Shown: piece by piece, positions 47,801 to 58,700 of the stretch
Numbering within the stretch: the first letter of the stretch is position 1
How the letters are laid out: each line of letters begins with the position of its first letter
Position numbers and translations under genes: made by a program
The notes under the pieces: generated by a model
Seen by the model: only the letters and a program-made list of their open reading frames with translations
The model's database searches: none
Told to the model about the DNA's origin: nothing
Origin: Acanthaster planci
Lineage: Eukaryota > Echinodermata > Asteroidea > Valvatida > Acanthasteridae
Assembly (NCBI RefSeq): GCF_001949145.1
Contig: NW_019091453.1
Location: 993,558-1,057,557 of the forward strand
Direction of reading: 5' to 3'
DNA: 64,000 bases

Positions 47801-48849
47801 TGCTTTTAAACCTTTTTTTAATACTGATGAGTTGCAATCCATATGCAATCCAAACACCAGCCGCATAAATGTGTCTTGGAAATAAGCCTTTTGAGAGTTC
47901 AATGTGAATAACATCTGGTATACTGAGATACACTGATTGCACATAAACATAGCGATATGAATTCCCCAGCCTAAAGACACTGTTGCTATACCTCGTGCAA
48001 GCTTTTGCATAGCAACCACCATCCTTGGAATGGAATGGTTCCTTATGCACTGAAAGCAGTGTATTAGTGCGAGACATCTCTTAAACTATGTAAAAGCTTG
48101 CCCTGATTCGCAACGGCATCTTTTGCATGTAGAATTCTAATTGCTATGTTCATGTGAAGTTAAAGAACTGGGTGTACCGGATTTTATTCAAATCTAACTT
48201 ACAACAAGCTTATTTGGGAGGATGGGGAATTATGGTGGGGGTCACGACTTGCCTCTTCATGGAAATTTGAAAAGGGAAGGACACCATACGACACAATCTG
48301 TGATGTGCATTATATATGCCTGAGAATCCAACATCAGAACAGTATAATTATGGCTTTTTTACTCTCCCTTCTTTAATAATATTAATACATTTTAGCTATT
48401 TTTTTCTCGCCATGAAAAAAAGTGTGTATGCATGTGGGGGGTGGTGATTAAATGGCCCAAGAAGTGGGGGATAATATATACCCCTTCCCCCAGGATTTAC
48501 ACCCATGTGTATCTCTACGTCTGCTGTAGTGTTTTAATGATAATTAGTTCTGGGTACTTTTGTCCTGTGGTGGACCTCTGACCCAAGCCATTACCTTTCT
48601 TATGTTATCAAATATGGACCACATTCTTGTGTAGTTGGCAAAAAAGTTTGTGGAAAGTCTACACTTTGTGAAATGTCTTCTGTCTCAAATCTACATTTTT
48701 GCTTCAGCATTGAAATGGGAGTCATCACCATTTTAAGAGGATTTAGTAGTTATTTACTCATTTTGACAGCTGCGCGAGATTTTGTAAGACACTGTAAATT
48801 ATGCTTTTGATTCTGTACCAATGGTTAGCCACAGTTAAACTCTGCTTGT
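44885..48849. other. 3' UTR of giant gene and intergenic
   Basis: AT-rich, with no supported exon. The 3' end of the transcript is unclear. ATTAAA at 47090-47095 followed by a GT-rich stretch, or AATAAA at 47246-47251, are the clearest poly(A)-signal candidates, giving a 3' UTR of about 2.2-2.4 kb; an earlier site is possible. A C run at about 45020-45028 and several A/T homopolymers are present. Confidence 0.35.
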
Positions 48850-49082
48850 TATATCTGCTCTGAGCAGAAATAAAGAGGGCATGGTTTGAAATGAAATTGA
48901 CAGTCCTTTGGTACTCGCTCACTCCATAGGCACACGTGTTTATGCGCGTGACGCAGAGCATGATGAGTATGCGTAACAATTTTAGTCTGGAATGTGTGGT
49001 CTTTGCGTGCATGCCGAACTCGTACAAGAACCCAGTTGGAAAACTTTGTCTTTCTTTCGCTGGTGAGGGTGTACTTCAGCTC
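48850..49082 (-). repeat. dispersed repeat R3, inverted copy
   Basis: On the minus strand it reads GAAGTACACCCTCACCAGCG near its start and GCCCTCTTTATTTCTGCTCA near its end. The same two blocks in the same order and similar spacing occur on the plus strand at 54455-54705 and 57654-57905. No coding capacity. Confidence 0.5.
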
Positions 49083-49162
49083 AGGGTGGATAGTGAAAGA
49101 AAAGTCTGCACATGTATATTAAGCTTTGGTCCATGAATACTGATAAGTATGACCAAAATCAC

Positions 49163-50408
49163 CAGAGGTGGTAACAAGTCCTTATTTGCAAGTCCAAGTC
49201 AAGTCCAGTCATTTGGTCCAGTCACAAGTCAAGTCACATGTCATATTTGATCAAGTGTTGTCCGTATGAACTCTTTCCTTTGTTGTAAAATTAATTGATT
49301 AGCAAGTCTTGAAGGCATGTTACGACCACCTAAACACAGCATTTTGAATACTCGGAAATTTTCAACCTTCGAGGCTGAGTGAAATCATGAACTGATGTGA
49401 ATAACACAAATTAAGCTGTTGATTGGCTCTCCTGTTGGGAAAAACAGTGAAAATCGTAAACACACCACAAACAATGGTGATTCAGGGCAGGCATGACCTA
49501 TTAAATAGTCGCAAACAAGTTAAAAGTAGAGGCGAACAAGTTAAGTCTTAAAGATGATTATTTTAAGAACACCAAAGGCAAGTTTATCAGGTCAGGGACC
49601 AAACCACAATCTAACAACATCCCTAGTTTCTGCTTATGTCGCTTGTTCAAGTGGCAATGACAATGTTTTGATCATATCACATGAGAATGATGTAATTTGG
49701 GGATTTTGGGAAAATATCGAGATTTGAAATGCTGGCAGCCAACATAGTTGCCGTTGCTGTTGGAGTCTATGGCAAAATTACTTCCGATCATTATTTTGGA
49801 AAATTGCCACGGTAAACATACAATTTGCCACAGTGAATCGATGGAGATTGTTAATGGCAACATTTTCATGTATAAAGTAAACTTTGGCAAAACTTTTTTT
49901 AGGCATAAACATTTTCATCGGCAGAATTGAACTCGTTTACCCACCAAATTCAACACCTCCAGTGCAAGATTCAACTGAAAAATCTCCTCGAGCTGCTTTT
50001 AGACATACCAAATGAAAGGAGAGTTTCATTTAGATCTGGGGTAGCATGTTTTTTCTTGTAACTTCAATCAATCAGAGCAATTTGTATTGAAGTTTTTGGC
50101 GATAAAGAGATCAATGTCATCCGCAAACCGTGATCTAAAAATGGTTAAAAACTTATGTCATCGTTGCACAATCGAGCGGCATATGCATCGTCTGGCGTCG
50201 TTGCTAGATTGTGGTTTGGTCCCCAACCTGTTGATGGGCTTAGTTTAAAACTGTAATGGGTTCAATTGAATAGTTTTCTGACTTGCATTGGTAGCAAGTC
50301 ATAATATGCAGGTCCAAGTCAAGTCATTTTTTTCAAGTCCAAGTAAAAAACTGATTGTTACAAGTCAAGTCATGAGTCACAAAATCAGCAACTCAAGTAT
50401 GACTCTGG
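49163..50408. mobile_element. AAGTC-rich element, copy 2, split by a nested insertion
   Basis: Starts CAGAGGTGGTAACAAGTCC and ends AAGTATGACTCTGG. The two AAGTC-rich halves (49163-49587 and 50231-50408) lie on either side of the unrelated element at 49588-50230. The left half contains GATTATTTTAAGAAC as in the copy at 2755-3184, so the family is confirmed. Without the insertion the element would be about 600 bases. Confidence 0.65.
49588..50230. mobile_element. 643-base terminal-inverted-repeat element nested in the AAGTC element
   Basis: The left end CAGGTCAGGGACCAAACCAC continues with AATCTAACAAC. The right end is its near-perfect inverse, GTTGCTAGATTGTGGTTTGG followed by TCCCCAACCTG. That gives inverted ends of about 31 bases. 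No convincing open frame (the longest are 60-72 residues, without domains), so it is non-autonomous. A target-site duplication is not clear to me. Confidence 0.75.
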
Positions 50409-50639
50409 AAATCACATGAAGTTTTCATCTGCCTACCGGTAGTGACCACCTAAGACAGCACAGATCTTAAATCAAAACAACTCTTCCAAATTTGGTTACA
50501 GCTTGGCTAAAGCACAATAGAGAATTGGCTTTCATGAAATACTACATGTAGTAAGTGTACCAAATGAAAGGCAGTGATCACTGCATAGGCTCCTACGCAG
50601 CTGGAACAATCATTATTTAGTCTTTCTTCTAATGAAACT

Positions 50640-50945
50640 AAGGTTTCCTCAAAACTGCCCTAGACACTGTAGCTAGTAAACCTGAAGAAACCTGAGAGTA
50701 ACATTCATTTTGTGGCGGAAGGGAGACCCCAGAAGAATGATCCAGGAAAAACCCTTGGAATCAGGTAGGGACTGAAAACCCAATCCATATGTGGCCTGAG
50801 CCGATTATCAAACCAGGGTGGCAGAGGTGAAAGGCGACTCAACACCACTACCATCACGTGCCTGGTATTCTCATATGAGATCCTGTGGGCTTTTACGTGC
50901 ACATGAGCAGATCAAATCCTATGTCTGCATGCCACTGATGAACTA
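50640..50945 (-). repeat. possible SINE-like dispersed repeat
   Basis: On the minus strand this reads GTGCACGTAAAAGCCCACAG, then TTGGGTTTTCAGTCCCTACC, then a CCTGGATC...TCTGGGGTCTCCCTTCCGCC tail. This pattern resembles repeats seen widely in marine invertebrate genomes. The segment is also richer in GC than its surroundings. Only one copy occurs in the window, so this rests on remembered sequence style and is weak. Confidence 0.3.
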
Positions 50946-52265
50946 GCGTGGAGCATGTTTACCTGAAGGGTGCTGCAGGTGAGCAAAGCGTCCTGTGTTG
51001 TCCAGGTTCATAGCCTCATTCAGTATTCGTTGTGTAGTTGACAGATATAATGCAGAATTTAGTGACTATTTTGTGCACATTAGCCAACCTCCTGCCAACA
51101 GGAAACTTTCAGTGTTCCTGGAGTCAGAAAAACTGGAATACATGTAAACCAACATATGGACAAAGTCAAGCATTTTATACACAACATGGCTTTTAAGTAT
51201 TAGTGACATAGCTTACAGAGTCTAAATTGTGCAAAGTACATGTATCCATACACTAAATTAGACTGCACAACTCACCTTTCAAAGTGAATGACAGAATGTG
51301 ATTTACTGGACGATGAGCCTGCATCTACAGACAACAAATCTGAAGCAATCGATACTCAGTGACAAAATGCAATGTAATACAGAATGATCGTTCTATGAGA
51401 CCTGTTGGCCAAAACAGGTGGGGAAGGAAAGTGAAGGAAAAAGAGAAAGAAACATGAAGGTCATGGAGCCAAAGCTATGTTTAGTTATGAAATATATCAC
51501 AGTGATATTTCTTTCAGCCACACAATCGAATTGATGTACATGTACAATTCAATCACACCAGATACTGCATTACTTTATCCCGTGGCGTATCAAGCAGTGT
51601 TGGTACTAGGGCAGCTGTAATATTTCAGAAACTCCTACAAATTCACACTTCCACAATGCTGATCTACTGCCATCTTCAATCCCACAGTGTTGGTCTACAC
51701 AGTAAATGTACATATCACAAACACGTACAAAGCAATTGTTCATTTACAATAATATGAAACATTCAAGAGACATCAATTGTTGCTGAACGATGCTTTTCTA
51801 TCGCAATCCATAGCATAGAAGATGCTTGATAAAAACATAACATCTGGAACCACCAGTGAGGACTATACCCTGTGTAGGTATAAGTATATGGTAAAAATTC
51901 AAGACAGAATTATAAAAATTAGAGAAAGTAAGTCAACAAACGAAGAAATACTGTGATATCAGCCTTCCCCCCCCATTTTCTTTTTTCATTTTTTTTAACA
52001 TGCAAACCAAGCATGTGAAAACATTTTGACACACAAACTTGAAAATAAACTGTACATGTTATGGTACTGCTCATTTACCGGTATTAAGTAGCAAAGGTAA
52101 GAGGTTTGAGAAGAAAATAGCCCAAGGCAAAGAACAGTTGACGTATTTTTCAAAGTTTTAAACGATTTCTTCTAAGAATGATTTCTTACACTTGACATGA
52201 ACACATTTTAAAGGTGATGTGTATCAATTATTTTGATAAATATCACAAATTTATTTACACCAATC
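50946..52265. other. unassigned intergenic
   Basis: AT-rich noncoding sequence with ACATGTAC words (for example near 51236 and 51538) and no supportable exon or repeat family. Confidence 0.4.
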
Positions 52266-52432
52266 CTAATACAGGCAATTTACAATAGTGCGCCACCAAG
52301 AGTATGTAACGCGCTGCCCGAAAACTTTCGACCCAATGCGCATTTGGAAAGGGACAACAGATTTCGCACATTGTGATTGGCGAATGCATTGTAAACTCTT
52401 AGTGGCGCACTACTGTGAAACGTCCGTATTAG
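52266..52432. mobile_element. 167-base MITE with 38-base inverted ends
   Basis: The left arm begins CTAATACAGGCAATTTACAA and continues TAGTGCGCCACCAAGAGT. The right arm is the inverse, ending GTCCGTATTAG and containing ACTCTTAGTGGCGCACTA. About 31 of 38 positions pair. The centre (about 90 bases) is GC-rich and noncoding. Single copy in the window. Confidence 0.75.
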
Positions 52433-53905
52433 TTTTCTTGAATCCGAACTACTAAATGTATTTTAATACACCAATATTTACAAACTCATATATTGCACAA
52501 GGCAGGCATTTACCTGTACTCCAACATCACAAAATAGATTTGATTTTTCTCTCTTTCAATATACACAACTGCAGAATGAAACCTGCTTAAGCAAAACAAA
52601 AACAGATATACATGTACTCTACATTTCTGTTGACAGACAAAATGCATAAGCAGCCGATGCAAAATTTAAATATATGTAAATATCACGATAGATGCATAAT
52701 ATGATGGGTGATCCTGAAATGTGGCTATAAAACTGTTGGTCGAACAGAACAATTTAAGCACAAAAATTCAGTTAAAAATAAAGGTGTCTTGTTTTCCAAT
52801 AATGTACAACAGAATATTTAGATATCTCGATATCTAAATGAGATATTGAAAGAAGCAGTTTGGTCCGGGTTTACCTTCATGAAGTTTAAATCTATATGTG
52901 ATGCAATCTGGGAAAACCCTTCAGATGTCGCCAAACTTATTTTGGAATTTATGCATGTAATGGCAAATTAGTCTCCAAATTATTTTTGACAATTTGAGAT
53001 TTTTCACCATTTCAATTGGTAATATTCAAATAACTGTCCTTTGATGCAACTACAACTTTAATTTGCAATCTTCCTCTCCGTCAATTTTGTGATATGCCAA
53101 TGAAATTTTTTACTCCAACCTTTAAAGCTTGAATTCTCAAAATGAGGTCAGCCGGTTTATATAACTTCCCAAGAGCATAACTCAAGTTATAGACAACCTA
53201 GAATGATGAATAATTAGAGTTCTGAAAACAGCATAGTATCCTCATTAAGTTGATGTATAACATAAAAACAACAAATTTCATCATGTGAAGGATTTTCTCT
53301 GATTGCATAATATATAACTATTTGGCAAAAAATTCAATAAAAAAAGAATGTACAATGTATAGAGGCACTCAAATCAAGTTCACACAAAAGAATTCCAAAC
53401 AAACACACACCTGACCATCACACACCTAAATTTGGGCATGCACCCCTCCCAAACAGGATAAAACTTTAAGACGATTCAGGAGTAGAGAATATATATGTTA
53501 AAAGATTTGAAAGCAACGATGTGTTTTTGGAGGGAGTGGATATGTGGAGATTGACATAGACGCAGGGTTTCAGTGGGCTTTTGAAGAGTGCCTATACTGT
53601 AATGTGTTTAACATTAGTCTCCAGCATTTTTTTAACCAATAGGATTAAATGTACAAATCCTGGAGCTACATGTACTGTGGTAAATGACACGTGCTCCATC
53701 ACAGAATCATGACATTTTCTAACTTACAGCAAAGCTGCTTTTTCGAAAGGACTTCATTTAAAAAGATCTTGACCAGTAATCCCTTCATCGACACACAGAT
53801 CATTGAAGCCACTAGGTGGCGATCTTACAGTGCCAAATACAAAGGTAATACAAAAGCTTCCTCACAACTGTTAATCAAATTCTTTTGTGGCATCCATAGT
53901 TACAA
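52433..53905. other. unassigned intergenic
   Basis: AT-rich noncoding sequence. A short palindromic ATATCTCGATATCTAAATGAGATAT lies near 52820-52846 (given here only as a landmark: GATATCTCGATATC core). No exon supported; the open frame at 53691-53942 runs into the MITE and is not a gene. Confidence 0.4.
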
Positions 53906-54161
53906 CAGACCAATTGCATCCACTAAATCATATGACCTGTAGTGGGTATCAACCCTATATCAACATGTGTTTTGAGTGTGGTTTACGAACAACAAAGCCC
54001 ATTTATGGTACAGTACCCAGCACATCAATAGTCTGAGTGCAATGCATACCGACGGCTTTAATTTTGGTAAATGACACTCATGAAACAATTTGCTTTTGGA
54101 GAAGGCCATTTTTGTCGATATTCACTGTAGGGCATGTGACTTAGCAGGCGCAATTGGTTTA
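53906..54161. mobile_element. MITE with about 50-base inverted ends, copy B
   Basis: Same family as 39095-39360. The left end is CAGACCAATTGCATCCACTA, then CATATGACCTGTAGTGGGTA; the right end closes with GCATGTGACTTAGCAGGCGC and AATTGGTTTA. The interior also aligns with copy A (AGTACCCA, GCACATC, GGCTTTA, ATTTGCTTT in order). Confidence 0.7.
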
Positions 54162-54454
54162 TTGCAAGTCAGCCAACCATTGCCTTTGTATTTGGCAGGG
54201 TAAAATGGCCGCTGGTGGCTTCATTCAGTACAAAGGTATTACAAGTCAGGATTTTTTCATACGATGTCCATGGGGTGTTTTGTTGGTCTGGACTCAGTTC
54301 ACCAGCTTGTGTAGATTTCAGACTGCCAGTTGGTTTGGAAATTTCAGATACTCCCCAGTTTTTTACTGGTCTTTGTTGAAATGGCAGTGATAGACTAAGA
54401 AAAATATATACACAATACAAAACAAGGAAATTATCTTGACCAAGTCACTTTCCT

Positions 54455-54705
54455 GAAGTTGAAGTGCACCCTTACCAGCAAAGACGAGACAGGCTGCTAG
54501 AAGTTTTCTTACCAGACTTGTGCACGCACTTAGTACTTTCTCAATGACCATAAAGTCAAACAGAAATCTAGCCCACATGTTCAAGCACACACCATTTGAG
54601 CACACATGAATCTATACGCAATTAGCTTGTGGCGAGTTCCCACCACAGGACCATATATGCTTTGTGAACACAAGCCCTCTCTAGTTCCAGCTCAGAGCAG
54701 ATAGG
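54455..54705 (+). repeat. dispersed repeat R3, copy 2
   Basis: Contains TTGAAGTGCACCCTTACCAG and AAGTTTTCTTACCAG near its start and ACAAGCCCTCTCTAGTTCCA then GCTCAGAGCAG near its end, matching 57654-57905 and the inverted copy at 48850-49082. It lies in the presumed 3' flank of the RING gene. Confidence 0.5.
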
Positions 54706-55529
54706 CCAGTAACACTCCTTACAGGCTTGGAGATTTTGCATATTTGTTGTTGAACATAATATTGAATAAACAGGCCCAAAATACAGGCTCAACTTTATCT
54801 TTTTTGGGTCAATATGGAATACCTGTAGAGTGTACGCCATGTTGCCGACACTCAAGATCTAGACCCTGAGGGTAACGAGAAGGAACAGGAATTTTAATCC
54901 AAACTCTGTATAGTCTTCTTATGAGACATCTAATCACTGCATGCATGGACAAGGGCCCAATTCCTACAGGTTTCATTCAAAGATGACTAAAAGCTACAGA
55001 ATCCAGCTGTCAGCTGCTGACTTCTTGCTCCCACATATTCAGTCATTTAAGATTCAGCTACTGATTGGCTCTGCGCAAGCAGTACTCAAGTCAAACAAGC
55101 ACAGATGTTCCATATTCCACATTTAATCGAATAGTAATTCACAAATAACAGCTTGCTGCACATTTATCGGATAATATTAATTCAGCAGGAGACAGTTGTT
55201 GAAGAACCCTGACTATAACGTGAACTGCCTCAAATTCCACTCTGGACAAGTACAAGTACTATACCGGTAGTACCAATATGATAGCACACATAATTGAGTA
55301 AAGCAACTTCTGTGCACTAGCATGCTTGCATGCCAGTACACCGACTAGAATGCCAAATGTGTTTTGGGTAGGGCAATATAAGGAATGGTAGCTTTCATGG
55401 GTCCTAGCTGTTTTGGGGGGGTATCACGTACATACACTGTCTACTTATAGGCAAACTACTGGTTTACATGCCTGTATCCAGTTCATTAGAAGTGCTTAAC
55501 TAGAACAATGCATCCACACAGGAATACAT

Positions 55530-55708
55530 TCATGAAGTATAGACCCTGATTGTCTCAGTAATCTCCTTTCGACAAATGGGGCAGAAATCCCTGCGATTCA
55601 TCAAGGATTTTGCGCAGTCGTGGCAGGTGACCAGGTGATGGCAAGGGCAGAGAAGGCAGTCTCTGGGCCTGTCCATGCAGATAGCACAGTCCCGGTCAAC
55701 AACAGTGG
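55530..55708 (-). CDS. last coding exon: RING finger
   Basis: The acceptor is CTGTTCCCTAG at 55709-55719; the stop is at 55530-55532. Encodes residues 234-291. CAIC, PCHH, TCHDC and CPIC supply the eight zinc ligands in C3HC4 order, with His257 three residues before Cys261. The protein ends 13 residues after the last Cys (RKEITETIRVYTS), the same spacing as the C-terminal tail of IAP RINGs, where the tail takes part in dimerisation and E2 activation. Confidence 0.9.
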
Positions 55709-58700
55709 CTAGGGAACAGGTGTGTGAGTGATGAGAAAAACAAGGTTAGTCAAGAACAGTGAGTGGAATGACGAAATCAACCATTTCAATAACACAACTC
55801 CATGCAAAAGGTCTTAATAATGTGGAAGTTGGATGTGGGTGGGGTTGTTTGAAGACAATTTTCAGTAAGGAGAACCAATTAAAAGGCCTTTGCACTGATG
55901 ATGTCAAGCTTTGTTCACGTGTATGTACATATTCTTTTCGGAGCCAGGAGAGGATGATGGATTTGAAACACCACAGGGAGGTGTACACGTGAACAAAGTT
56001 CCATATCATAAGTACCTGGCTTGCTGCATTTCCAACCAGTGTGTCTCAACATTACATGTATAAACTCTTTGGAGCATGTAGATTTGTAAGTTACATAGAA
56101 CTTGCAGGAAAGAAAATAACACAAACTAAAGAGGTTCTTATTACTCATGGAGGTCTTTATACAGATGCTTCAGTACGGTCCGAGTACTGGATCGGGTTCA
56201 ATAATCCTCCTTTACTGTTTGATGACACATAATTTGGGGCATGGTTTAATTCATATTCAGTATTACATCCCTTCATCTTTTCACTTCTTTTCTGTCAGAG
56301 TTGATGGCTTTATTCAATTCTGCCAAATAAACTTAGCACATTAAGTAATACATTTCTTTGGTCCTGAAATTATTCCTACAAAACATGAATGTGCAGTTTT
56401 AGCATACATGTAATGTTCCCCTAAACCTGAAAACTACTGCAAACTTCATAAATGTTCTGAATTTCCAAGAATCCTGAAAGAGACTTGCAGGGTTCCAGTT
56501 AAATTCATGACTGTTGCCAACAAGCAAATGTTTACAAAAACAGAGAAAGTGGCTGAAACAATATGCATTATGGTGAAACTCTGTAAGCTGAAATTTGTCA
56601 GATGACACCCTAGAGAGAAATCAGTAATCAAAAAGATGGAAATGAAAACTACATGTTTCATTAGTTCATGCAAACAAAACTGAACAGAAATGAACAAGGG
56701 AAAAAAAGCAACTGATGAAAAATGAAAAAAAATGGATGGTGGTCATCTGGATTTTGTCTTTCAACAGGTTTGAAACTCAAAACAAATATTGGGAACAACT
56801 ATAAGTAACATGATAATGAATACAATTCATAAACAGAAACTCATTCAGGTCATAAGTCCTCAACATGTGACTCTCTCTCTGCTACAATAACACCAGGCCA
56901 AAGCTGTCTAAACTGTTTTGATATGTAGGACAGTACTGAAAATGACTCCCAACTAATACCAAGCCCCAACCACTTAGGATCCTCAATCACAACTTTAATT
57001 TAACGTCCAATCGAACATGAACTATAATCACAGAGCTATAGTTTTCCATGAGAGCTGCAGCAAATCTGTGCTGTCAGAAGTGTTACGTGACAACATTCAC
57101 GCCACTTTGGCCTGATTTTGGAGAGAGAGTTTGGAACAATAAACTATGGGGATAAAAAAAAATTCAAAATCGTTATGGGCCAGCCAAAGACTGCATTCTA
57201 AATAGGTTTGTCATCACAGCCTTCGATCTGTTGTGACAAAGTATGCAATCAACAGGAACGGAGGTGATGCTAAGCGACCGTCTTCCTGGTCAGTGCTTTT
57301 GTTATGGGGGATGTACATGTACATAAAAATCCTAAGTCTACTCATGTGTATCCCTATGGAACAAAAACAAGGACCGGGAAGATTTAAAATGGCTGCTCTC
57401 CACAAGACACGATTTTTCACTAGCCTTATTCTAATACTGTGAAACATGTTATGGACTGTGCATGGATGTCTTGATATAAAATTCTTCATGAAGTGTTTTG
57501 GGAAACCTGTGACAAATTCTTTCACAAAACAGAATGATTTTCAAAGCTAACGCTAACCATCAGATGATATTTATCTGTTGAATTTATGAATGCAATTTTT
57601 TTTTCCACACGAAACCACTGGACACACTGTGCTCTGCAGCAGCACTATCTACCCTGAACTGAAGCACGCCCTCACTGGCAAAGAAGAGACATGCTGCAGG
57701 GAAGTTTTGCAACAAGGTTCTTACACATGCCCAGCACACATGGAAAGACTGTTTATTCAAAGAGAAACTGGTCGCACAGGCTAAGCATGTTCTGTACTAA
57801 ATATACATAAACCTGTGCATGGGCATGGTGAGTGCCCTCTCACCAAAGGACCGTCATTTCTGTGTGAAAACACGCCCTCTCCTGTTCCCGCTCAGGACAG
57901 ACAGAGGGAACTACTGAACATTCTAGACTAGAGGGAAAACATAGGGCGCACATGCTCTGGCCTCTGCAAGTCAAGCCCTGCCCCAAAAACAGTACACTGA
58001 GTTCTTAACCACCTACAATTTCATGCACGCTAACCTGTCATTAAAATGCATTCGTAAGGAGGAATACACCTAACAGATGGTGTATTCAAATGGCACCCGA
58101 ATTGCCATGGCATACAAACATGTTATAGTGTTCAGTACCTCAATACAGATTCACTGAGTGTGTTGACTAAAGATAAAAATTAGAAAGCAGGATTCCAACT
58201 ACAGGACATTCCATGGTTCTGCATTACATGTATGTTTCGTAAAAAAATTGAAGCATTTTGAATTGTGGTTCATCTGAGCCCAACACCTGCTGACAACTGT
58301 TCTGACACAACAGACAAACGTACGTTTATTCACAAACTGTCCCTGATGTTTGACTCTCTGGCAGGAGAGACAGTCCCTGAGATAGGTGATGACACATTGA
58401 AAAGCCATACTTTGACCAAGAAATATGAAAATGACCAATGCATGAGACTGCTTAACTGTTTCAGATTTCTTTATCTATAAATCTAAAGGTATGCATGATA
58501 CCAAATTAAAACACTGGCAGAATTTCAATATGAACGGCGGCTACATGTGTAGGTCATCCAATATGGACGGCGTACTGAGACAAAGAGTGAACAAATACAG
58601 TATGTACGTCAAAACACTGTAACATCTATGACATGTTTGACTTACCGCATTCATCATCTTGAGGTGGTGTCAAGTTTCCGCTGTGACCTAGGTGAGGCAT

